This document shows positions 35,174 to 41,662 of a stretch of DNA of 64,000 nt, in pieces (position 1 is the first letter of the stretch; every line of letters starts with the position of its first letter). A model generated the notes under the pieces. That model was not told where the DNA came from. It was given only the letters and a program-made list of their open reading frames with translations, and did no database searches. This DNA comes from CAZTHM01 sp041946825. GTDB lineage: Bacteria > Acidobacteriota > Terriglobia > UBA7540. A program made the position numbers and the translations under genes. The stretch covers positions 186,001 to 250,000 of the forward strand of contig JBHGBD010000005.1 in the NCBI GenBank assembly GCA_041946825.1, in the 5' to 3' direction.

Positions 35174-36706
35174 ATGCCCGCCCCACGCGACGTCGAAGCG
35201 CTTCACGCCCTCGAAGGCGAAATCGAATCGTTCCTGAAATCGCTCCGCCATCCGGTGGTCGCAGAAGACGAGGTTACGCTCTTCGATCTCGAGGCAGCGT
35301 CGTGGCGGCTGAGTGTGGATTTCGGAAAGCTGATTTTCGAAGCGTGGAACCCGGCGCGCTCGATGGTGCGGCGCGTCGAGCAAATTGCTTATCGCGACCG
35401 CGACCGGCTGGGGCTCTTCGTGCGGAAATCCGCGGGGCGCGAGACCAGCACGCTCGAATTCCGCGAGCGCACAGGCGCCGAGCGCCCGGCCCGTGGCGAA
35501 TCTCGCGCGAGGACTCGACAGGAACTGCTGGCCATGCTGGCGCGCGAGTACCCCGGCTGGCGCTTCGAGCGAGTCAGCACCCGCTCGGACCGCGAGCATT
35601 CTTTTTCAGCCTGGTACACACGCGGGCTGGCGCGGCGGGGCTCAACGGCCTGGGCGTTTCTCGGCCTGGGCGAAGGCGAACCTCCCGCGGCCGCCGATGC
35701 GATTCTTGGCCACGGCCTGATCTGGCTCGACTGGCTGCGCAGCCATGCCGAGCGCTTCACCGTCGGCGCGCTCAAGTTCTTTCTGCCTGGCGCGGCCGTT
35801 CCTCTGTGCGCCCAACGCGCCGCGTGGGTCGAGCGCCGCGCGCTGCAACCCGAGCTATTCGAGTGGAACCGCGGTGATGCACACCCGACGCTTGTGGACG
35901 TGCGCGACTATGGAAACGTCGAGACCCGCCTGATGCCGCGCCATCAGGCCGATGCGCTCGTCAAACGCCACGCAGGACTGGTGGGGACTCTGCTCGGCGA
36001 ATTGGCGGGGCGAGTCGATGTCGTCCCGGATGCCGCAGCCAATACCCTTTCCTTGCGCATCCTGGGCCTGGAAGTCGCGCGCCTTGAGCACCTCCTCGCG
36101 CCCCATGTCTTCTACGGTTTGGAAGGAAGTTATCGCCGGATGGAGCCGGGCGGCGAAGCGGGATTGCGCGAATTCGTCGCAAGGGTTCTGAAGATTCGCA
36201 GCCCTTCCGGCCCGAACCGCTCCCACGAGTTTTTCCGCCTCCAGGGCGAGCGCTGGCTGGAGAGTATGCTTGTGAAGGATATTACCAAAGTCGATATAGA
36301 CCTGCGGCCGGACTGCGTTTATCCGCAGGTCCCGGCGTTTTCAGGCGGAGACCGGGGGGTGATTGATATCCTAACCGTGACCCGGGGCGGCCGGCTGGCG
36401 GTGGTCGAACTGAAGCTCGTCGAGGACATCAACCTCCCCTTGCAGGGGCTGGATTATTGGCTGCGCGTCAAGTGGCTGCAGGAGCGCGGGCAGTTCGAGA
36501 AGTTCGGGTACTTTCCCCAGATCGTGCTGTCGCCCGGGCCGCCGCTGCTCTACCTCGTCTCCCCGGCCTTTCGCTTCCATTCAACCACGGACCGTATCGT
36601 CGGCTTTCTGGACAGTTGTATCGAAGTTATCAAGGTGGGAATAAACGAAGCGTGGAGGGAGGGTGTGAAAGTCCTCTTCCGGCATTCCCCGCGTTCCCGG
36701 CAATGA
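35174..36706 (+). CDS. Uncharacterised protein with C-terminal PD-(D/E)xK nuclease-like motif
   Basis: A 510-residue protein. I chose ATG at 35174 (GAGG about seven bases upstream); in-frame ATGs exist at 35156 and 35090. No clear domain appears in the first 370 residues. Near the C-terminus GVIDILTVTRGGRLAVVELK has the D-x(n)-ExK pattern of PD-(D/E)xK nucleases, and the preceding LRPDCVYPQVPAF and later LQGLDYWLRVKWL would fit the fold. It starts 150 bp after the R-M gene and may be an accessory of it or a separate conserved protein. The 35025-35070 spacer contains a hairpin built on GGGCGGCGTATCGCCGCC. Confidence 0.6.
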   Translation: MPAPRDVEALHALEGEIESFLKSLRHPVVAEDEVTLFDLEAASWRLSVDFGKLIFEAWNPARSMVRRVEQIAYRDRDRLGLFVRKSAGRETSTLEFRERTGAERPARGESRARTRQELLAMLAREYPGWRFERVSTRSDREHSFSAWYTRGLARRGSTAWAFLGLGEGEPPAAADAILGHGLIWLDWLRSHAERFTVGALKFFLPGAAVPLCAQRAAWVERRALQPELFEWNRGDAHPTLVDVRDYGNVETRLMPRHQADALVKRHAGLVGTLLGELAGRVDVVPDAAANTLSLRILGLEVARLEHLLAPHVFYGLEGSYRRMEPGGEAGLREFVARVLKIRSPSGPNRSHEFFRLQGERWLESMLVKDITKVDIDLRPDCVYPQVPAFSGGDRGVIDILTVTRGGRLAVVELKLVEDINLPLQGLDYWLRVKWLQERGQFEKFGYFPQIVLSPGPPLLYLVSPAFRFHSTTDRIVGFLDSCIEVIKVGINEAWREGVKVLFRHSPRSRQ

Positions 36707-36837
36707 AGACGGCGGGAGGCCGCGCCGCTCTGGTTAAAGGGGAGGGTACCGCGAAAATTTCCACTTGGCGATCCGTCGTGAATCTGGTATAGATTTTCGT
36801 TGAAGTTTCCGTCCGGGTAGTGTTCAAGGCTCTTTCT

Positions 36838-37659
36838 ATGCGCATCAAGTTTTGGGGAGTACGCGGCTCCACGCCAACTCCTCAGGTTGATAACCTCAGG
36901 TATGGAGGCAACACACCCTGTCTGGAGTTCCGCTCCGAGGGAGGCAGTCTTCTCATCGTTGACTGCGGCAGCGGTCTCCGGCTGCTGGGGAAATCACTGG
37001 CCAAAGAGTTCGGCACGCGGACGATCCGCGCCCACGTCCTGCTGACCCACTACCACTGGGATCACATTCAGGGCCTTCCCTTTTTCGAGCCCCTCTACAA
37101 CAAGGCCAATCAGTTTCATTTCTATTCCTATCGTCTGCCGGGCGCGACTGTCGAGGAGGCCCTCGAGGGACAGATGGCCTACCCTTACTTTCCCGTGGAC
37201 ATGACCGCCATGCACGCGCTGCGCACTTTCACGGAAATCGAGCAGGGGCCCTTCCAGCTCGACGATTTCGTTATTCGCGCGAGGCGGATCAACCACCCCC
37301 AGGGTTGCCTCACATTCCGCATCGAGAACAACGGCAAAGCGGTGCACTACGCCACCGACCACGAACCCGGAGAAGCTTCGAGCGACCAGGCCGTGCGCGA
37401 ACTTGCCCGCGACGCTGACCTCCTCATTTACGATTCTCAGTACAGCTGGGATCAGGTGCGCGGCCCCAAACGCGGCTGGGGTCATAGCACCTGGGAAGAA
37501 GGCGTGAGCATCTGCCAGGAAGTGGGCGTGAAGGAATTCATCCTCTTCCACCACGACCCGGACCGCAATGATGAAGCCGTCGATGAGCTCCAGCGGATCG
37601 CGCGGGGCCGCTTCGCCAAGTCGCGCGCCGCGTTCGAAGGCATGGAAATCGTCCTCTGA
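36838..37659 (+). CDS. Metallo-beta-lactamase-fold hydrolase (phosphodiesterase-like)
   Basis: A 273-residue protein opening MRIKFWGVRGSTPTPQ. The metal motif THYHWDHIQG lies near residues 72-81, ATDHEPGE supplies later ligands and IYDSQY and FHHDPDRND complete the site. This layout (WGVRGSxPxP start) belongs to the cyclic-nucleotide-phosphodiesterase-like / PqqB-adjacent branch of the MBL superfamily. ATG at 36838 is preferred over GTG at 36820. Neighbours do not indicate a substrate. Confidence 0.87.
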   Translation: MRIKFWGVRGSTPTPQVDNLRYGGNTPCLEFRSEGGSLLIVDCGSGLRLLGKSLAKEFGTRTIRAHVLLTHYHWDHIQGLPFFEPLYNKANQFHFYSYRLPGATVEEALEGQMAYPYFPVDMTAMHALRTFTEIEQGPFQLDDFVIRARRINHPQGCLTFRIENNGKAVHYATDHEPGEASSDQAVRELARDADLLIYDSQYSWDQVRGPKRGWGHSTWEEGVSICQEVGVKEFILFHHDPDRNDEAVDELQRIARGRFAKSRAAFEGMEIVL

Positions 37660-37701
37660 ATCCAACCCTTTGCTGCCGGGCGCGGCCAGCGTTCCTCAAT
37701 C

Positions 37702-38151
37702 CTAGAAAGTCCTTTCCGAATCAAGCAGCAGCGTCACAGGGCCGTCGTTGACAAGCTCGACGTCCATCATGGCGCGAAATTCCCCCGTCTGCACTTTCAC
37801 GCCCAGGGAACGCAGTGAGGCGATGAAACTATCGTACAGAGCACGAGCGTCCTCCGGCGCGGCGGCGCGATCAAAACTGGGCCGCCGGCCTTTGCGGCAG
37901 TCGCCATAGAGAGTGAACTGCGAAACGCACAGGATCTCGCCGCCGGCGTCCAGAAGCGAGCGATTCATCCGCCCCTCCGTGTCGTCGAACACCCGCAGGT
38001 TCACGATCTTCTCCGCAAGCTGCCTGCCGGTTTCTTCCGAATCTGCCGCCGCAATGCCCACCAACACCACCAGGCCCTGCCCGATCCGCCCCACCACGCG
38101 GCCTCCCACGCGCACTTCCGCCCGGATTGTCCTTTGCAGCACGGCCCGCAT
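37702..38151 (-). CDS. dtd: D-aminoacyl-tRNA deacylase
   Basis: A 149-residue protein matching Dtd over its full length: MRAVLQRTIRAEVRVGGRVV start, CVSQFTLYGDCRKGRRPSFD with the catalytic threonine region, and the cross-subunit motif VNDGPVT at the C-terminus. It frees tRNA from D-amino acids and glycine mischarged on tRNA-Ala. ATG at 38151 has GAGGGA upstream; the frame opens 14 codons earlier without one. It is the last clearly chromosomal gene before the phage-derived cluster. Confidence 0.96.
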   Translation of the reverse strand: MRAVLQRTIRAEVRVGGRVVGRIGQGLVVLVGIAAADSEETGRQLAEKIVNLRVFDDTEGRMNRSLLDAGGEILCVSQFTLYGDCRKGRRPSFDRAAAPEDARALYDSFIASLRSLGVKVQTGEFRAMMDVELVNDGPVTLLLDSERTF

Positions 38152-38518
38152 GATCCGTCCCTCTCTTTTATCAACCGCCGCCCTGGTACGCAAGCCCCTT
38201 CACGCCCCGGCCCGACCCTCCCCTGCCTGACTGGCCTACACGTTTCCGGGCGGGCATCTCCCGCATAGCCTATGCCAGCGACACACGAGTGGGGCGGAAA
38301 GGGGCAAACCTCACCCTTCGGGGCAGTTCACAAACCCCCGGCCCGCCCGCAAACGCCCTGGTTTCTGTGAGTTGACAAAAAGTGTCTCGCGGGTCTCACT
38401 GGTCTCCATTGTCTCAATCTAGTATGATAGCCTATGTCTCACACTGGAGGGCAGGTCCCGCCGACCGGGAGCGGCGATACAGGACTCGACTGCCCGGGAG
38501 GAAAACGAGGAGCCCCGC
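38152..38518. promoter_or_regulatory. Boundary region with 9-bp GTCTC iterons before the phage-derived cluster
   Basis: A 367-base non-coding stretch between dtd and the holin-like gene. GTCTC occurs at 38384, 38393, 38402 and 38411, exactly nine bases apart, with a fifth copy at 38436. TATGAT (38423-38428) follows the iterons and may be a -10 element. A TTGACA at 38372 is 45 bases away and cannot pair with it. A run of stacked sites ahead of a putative -10 is what an operator for an activator or repressor of the late cluster would look like. I see no attachment-site core. Confidence 0.5.
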
Positions 38519-38743
38519 ATGACGAACTTCTTCCAGCAGCTCTTTTCCGAATCAGGCACGGCAAGTTTCAGCCGGGTAGGGACCTTTATCACCCTCCTCT
38601 GCGCCTGCGCCTGGGTCACGCGCATTGTGTGGAAGACGGGCGCCCTGCCGGGACTGGAAGGGCTGACGTTCTTCATCGTCAGCCTCTACGGGCTGGGTAA
38701 AGCGGGGGAAACCGTGCAGCGCCTCACCCGCAAGAGCGAATGA
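38519..38743 (+). CDS. Small membrane protein, holin-like
   Basis: A 74-residue protein with two likely transmembrane segments (VGTFITLLCACAWVTRIVW and LTFFIVSLYGLGKAG) and a basic tail, the size and layout of phage holins. ATG at 38519 has GAGGAG upstream. It is the first gene of the phage-derived cluster and its stop overlaps the next start as ATGA, implying coupled translation. No endolysin gene is recognisable in the window. Confidence 0.6.
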   Translation: MTNFFQQLFSESGTASFSRVGTFITLLCACAWVTRIVWKTGALPGLEGLTFFIVSLYGLGKAGETVQRLTRKSE

Positions 38744-39861
38744 AGCGCCCCGCACGGCGGGACGAGGGGGGCCCCGGAATCAGAAGACGGAATATGGAGA
38801 TGCTTAACAGCAACGTTAGAACTATAACAGAACTCGTTAAGGCCGGCCTCGGGTGGGTGAAAAGGCGCCTACTCCTCCTCGCGCTGATTTCGCTCGGAGC
38901 CGCCGTACCGCTGTGGCGGCTCGAACACGACGCGCGCCTGCGGCGGGAGTTCGAGTTCCAACAGGTGAAGGAGCAGGCCGCGGCCGAGATCGCGAATTTG
39001 CGCGCGCAGGCGGCCGCCGCTCTCGAGGACGCCGACGCCGGAGCGCAGCGCGTCCGCGATCTGGAGGCGCGGGGCCATCAACTGGAGCGCGAGGAAAAGA
39101 ATCTGAAATCTGAAATTTCAGATTTGAGATCACAAGAACGAGCCCGGCTGCAGGAAGTCGCGGCGCTTCCCTTCCCGGCGATTGCTTCGCAACTGCGCGC
39201 GCAACTTGGTCAGGACGGAATCGGGACTCGCGACTCGGGACTCGCGACTCGGGATTCGGGATTCGGGGTTGGGAATTCGGGCGAAGGCAAAGAGCGAAAT
39301 TCGGAATCTGAGATCCGCCAATCGCCAGTGGCGGGATTACCGTTGCCGCCTCACGCGCTTCCGGGAAGAACGACCGCCGCAAGAGATCATTCCGGATTCC
39401 TGATTCAAGATTCAGGACCCGTCAGCGCCGCGCCCAACGCCAAATTCCAGATTGAAGATTCCAGGCCGGCAACCCCTGCGCGCCCGACGGGGGACGCCGG
39501 AGGGCATTCCGGATTCCAGATTCCGAATTCCGAACTCATCCTCACCGAACGCGGCGCGCGCGCGATGGCCGCGGCGCTGGTCGAGCGTGATGCCTGCCGC
39601 GAGCAAGCCAGTGCCCAGGACGCGCTGCTGGCGAACTGCGAGCAGCAGGCGGCGGCGACACGCGCCATCGTCGGGGAGTTGATGCGGTCGGAGGTGAAAC
39701 TGCGCGAGGCGATGCACGCGAAGGACGAAATTCTGTCGCGCAGCGAGGCGGCGCATCGCGCGGAATTGAAGGCGGCGCGGGGAACGCGCCTCGGGCGGTT
39801 CGGGCAAGCGCTGAAGTATGTCGGAGTGGGAGCGGTCGTCGGAGTCGTGATCGCGCGTTAA
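38740..39861 (+). CDS. Coiled-coil membrane protein with repeat-derived central segment
   Basis: 373 codons from ATG 38740 (ATGA overlap with the holin-like gene; ATGs at 38794 and 38800 are alternatives). A transmembrane helix (LLLLALISLGAAVPLW) is followed by a long coiled coil to about residue 140, a central segment of about 100 residues, a second helical region (AMAAALVERDACREQASAQD) and a final hydrophobic helix (YVGVGAVVGVVIA). The central segment is encoded by tandem words such as GACTCGGGATTCGGGATTCG and reads GTRDSGLATRDSGFGVGNSG. It could be a spanin-like or tail-associated membrane protein, but I do not recognise a family. Confidence 0.5.
   Translation: MKRPARRDEGGPGIRRRNMEMLNSNVRTITELVKAGLGWVKRRLLLLALISLGAAVPLWRLEHDARLRREFEFQQVKEQAAAEIANLRAQAAAALEDADAGAQRVRDLEARGHQLEREEKNLKSEISDLRSQERARLQEVAALPFPAIASQLRAQLGQDGIGTRDSGLATRDSGFGVGNSGEGKERNSESEIRQSPVAGLPLPPHALPGRTTAARDHSGFLIQDSGPVSAAPNAKFQIEDSRPATPARPTGDAGGHSGFQIPNSELILTERGARAMAAALVERDACREQASAQDALLANCEQQAAATRAIVGELMRSEVKLREAMHAKDEILSRSEAAHRAELKAARGTRLGRFGQALKYVGVGAVVGVVIAR
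39100..39545 (+). repeat. In-frame word-type repeats within the coiled-coil gene
   Basis: Four separate patches lie inside one reading frame: 39100-39133 (GAAATCTGAAATTTCAGATT, a palindrome), 39224-39320 (ACTCGCGACTCGGGATTCGG and variants), 39388-39420 (ATTCCGGATTCCTGATTCAA) and 39505-39540 (ATTCCGGATTCCAGATTCCG). Neighbouring patches are partly complementary. No stop codon is introduced. Confidence 0.8.
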
Positions 39862-39863
39862 GG

Positions 39864-39976
39864 AGAATTGAAAATTGAAAATTGATGATTGCAAATTGAA
39901 GAACAGCCCGCCCGGCTTTTGCGCCGCCGCGACACGCAAGGCAATTTTCAATTTTCAATTTTCAATTTTCAATTCC
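39864..39976. repeat. Word-type inverted repeat between phage-cluster genes
   Basis: The left arm repeats AAAATTG (39866-39899) and the right arm repeats CAATTTT (39941-39975), with about 40 bases between. The arms are reverse complements, so the mRNA would form a long imperfect hairpin ending 14 bases before the GTG start of the next gene, leaving its GGAGG site free. Confidence 0.9.
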
Positions 39977-39989
39977 AGCCGGAGGCAAC

Positions 39990-40373
39990 GTGCCTGAAAG
40001 CTTCGAACAAATCGCGCTCTGGTGGGGTCCGGGGATCCTGGTGCTGATGGTGTTTGGCTACGGCCTTTTGCGCCTGGCGCACCACTGGATCGAGAAATCG
40101 CTGGAGGTCAAGCGCGACCAGACGGACAGCCTGCTGCGCGTGGTGCGCGTATACGTCGAGCAATTTCTCAGCACGCAACAATCCCAGGCGGAGGCGCTCT
40201 CGCGCCTGGCGACCTCCATCGAGCAGCGCGACTCGCACGAGAGCTTCGAGCACCAGGAAATGCTGATCGCGCTCAAGGCGCTGCACCGCGATGTACGGCT
40301 GCTCCCCTGCCGAATGGGGGGCGAGGCGGCGGAGTGCGGAAGGGGGTCGGGAGTAGGGAGTCGGGAGCCGTGA
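39990..40373 (+). CDS. Small membrane-anchored coiled-coil protein
   Basis: A 127-residue protein from GTG 39990 (CCGGAGGC upstream). A transmembrane segment (GILVLMVFGYGLLRLA) is followed by a helical region (LLRVVRVYVEQFLSTQQSQA). The last ten residues (GRGSGVGSREP) are encoded by word-type repeat (GGGAGTAGGGAGTCGGGAG), so the original C-terminus was probably shorter or different. Position and size suggest a lysis or scaffold accessory of the late cluster. No family is recognised. Confidence 0.55.
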   Translation: MPESFEQIALWWGPGILVLMVFGYGLLRLAHHWIEKSLEVKRDQTDSLLRVVRVYVEQFLSTQQSQAEALSRLATSIEQRDSHESFEHQEMLIALKALHRDVRLLPCRMGGEAAECGRGSGVGSREP

Positions 40374-40545
40374 ATTCCGAATTCTGAATTCCGAATTCAA
40401 GAACCTCAGACGTTGGCCGTTCGACTTTCAACTTCTGAATTCCGAATTCAAGAACCTCAGGCGTTGGCCGTTCGACTTTCGACATTGAACTTTCGACTTT
40501 CAACTTTCGACTTTGGACTTTCGACTTTCAACTTCTTCGGCACGC
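40337..40545. repeat. Composite word-type repeat with a 48-bp near-perfect direct repeat
   Basis: Contains GGGAGTAGGGAGTCGGGAG, then GAATTC-based words, then a 48-base unit (starting TTCTGAATTCCGAATTCAAG) at 40382 and again at 40433 with one mismatch, then a tail of CGACTTTCGACTTTCAAC words to 40535. The 51-base period suggests a recent tandem duplication. It fills the whole gap before the next gene. Confidence 0.85.
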
Positions 40546-40574
40546 AGGATTGGAAACGGAGGATCGAGACGACC

Positions 40575-40889
40575 ATGGCAACCCGTCAAAAAGAGGTCAT
40601 TCGAGGGAAGATATTATACTACCTGGCATTAGTTTACCCGGAGCCGGTCACCCTCCCGCTCCTGCAGGCCGAGCTCGACCTGTTCGGATATCCCGTCCCC
40701 TTCGACGAGCTCAACTTCCACCTCGCCTACCTGGCGGAGAAGGGCCTGGTGTCGCTCGAAAACGCGGGCCTCGCCGAGCCGCGCCCGCCGCGGCGGGTGA
40801 CGCTGGTGAAAATCACGGCGCGGGGGATCGACTATTTCGACGGACGCCTGCCCGCCGAAGAGGGCGTCTATCTGGAGCCGCGGTCATGA
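40575..40889 (+). CDS. VpaChn25_0724-type phage protein (winged-helix)
   Basis: A 104-residue protein starting at ATG 40575; the frame extends to 40413 only through repeat sequence. LYYLALVYPEPVTLPLLQAE and ELNFHLAYLAEKGLVSLE form a winged-helix-like fold, and KITARGIDYFDGRLPAEEGV matches the C-terminal part of the family found just before the small terminase in Mu-like phages. The role there is not established; it may bind DNA during packaging. Its stop overlaps the next start as ATGA. Confidence 0.75.
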   Translation: MATRQKEVIRGKILYYLALVYPEPVTLPLLQAELDLFGYPVPFDELNFHLAYLAEKGLVSLENAGLAEPRPPRRVTLVKITARGIDYFDGRLPAEEGVYLEPRS

Positions 40890-41662
40890 AGAAGAAGCCA
40901 GAAGTCAGAAGCCAGAATCCAGAAGGCCCGCCGGCGCCCGGCCCCGCGACGGAGCCCGTTCCCGCTTCGTCACCGACGGCGACTCCCGCGAGCGCGCAAT
41001 CCTCAGGGAGGAGCGGCGAGGGGGATTCGCTTCGGCCATTTACGCGGGTTGCCGACTTGCCGGACGACCTGCGGGAGCTGGTTCGCAAGATGCTCATCGA
41101 GGGCGCAACGGTCGAGGACGTCGTGGAAGCCGTCAACGAGTGCGGCCGCGAAAAGATCACGCTTCACGCTGTGCACAACTATTTCCGCTCCGACCTGGCT
41201 CTCCAGCAGGCGCGGATCAAGTGGCAGCGCGACACCGCAAAGGCATTCAAGGAGGCGCTGGGAGATCCCGAGTCCGGCCAGCAGGAAGTGGTCGACGCCG
41301 TCCTGATGACGGGCCTCATGCGCCTGACTCGGCGCAGCTCAGAATTCGGCGCCAAGGACGCCTTGCACGAACGCTTCGACCGCCAGACCGTCCGCCTCAA
41401 ACAGGAAGTCATTCGCCAGCGCGAACAGAAACTGCGCATGGAGAAGAGGCTGGCGATGGCTCACTGGAAGTCCGAAGAAGCCAAGACCGACCTCCTTCGT
41501 GGCCGCCTCGCTGAGCTGAACCGCCTCATCGAGGCGGGCAAGGGTGAAGGCAAGCTTGGCCCCGAAACGCTGCAGAAGATTCAGGAAATCTATGGCATCG
41601 TCAAAGTTCCGTACACCCCTGCGAAACCCGCAGAATACGCACCCGAACCGGTTACGACTTGA
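40886..41662 (+). CDS. Small terminase subunit, Mu gp27-like (DUF3486)
   Basis: A 258-residue protein from ATG 40886, overlapping the previous stop. After a 45-residue low-complexity leader whose first ten residues (KKPEVRSQNPEG) derive from word-type repeat, VADLPDDLRELVRKMLIEGA and VEAVNECGREKITLHAVHNY form the DNA-binding helices typical of DUF3486. A long helical region follows to the C-terminus. It should recognise packaging sites for the large subunit encoded next. Confidence 0.8.
   Translation: MKKKPEVRSQNPEGPPAPGPATEPVPASSPTATPASAQSSGRSGEGDSLRPFTRVADLPDDLRELVRKMLIEGATVEDVVEAVNECGREKITLHAVHNYFRSDLALQQARIKWQRDTAKAFKEALGDPESGQQEVVDAVLMTGLMRLTRRSSEFGAKDALHERFDRQTVRLKQEVIRQREQKLRMEKRLAMAHWKSEEAKTDLLRGRLAELNRLIEAGKGEGKLGPETLQKIQEIYGIVKVPYTPAKPAEYAPEPVTT

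Noticed and set aside
38372..38428. TTGACA and TATGAT as one promoter
   Set aside because: The elements are 45 bases apart, much more than the usual 16-18; I kept only the iterons and the isolated -10-like element.
38434..38700. 88-codon plus-strand frame overlapping the holin-like gene
   Set aside because: It overlaps the holin-like gene almost entirely in another frame, and the holin frame has better initiation and two clean membrane segments.
40382..40480. CRISPR array
   Set aside because: Only two units with no unique spacers of constant length; no cas genes in the window. The word-type blocks elsewhere also lack regular repeat-spacer structure.
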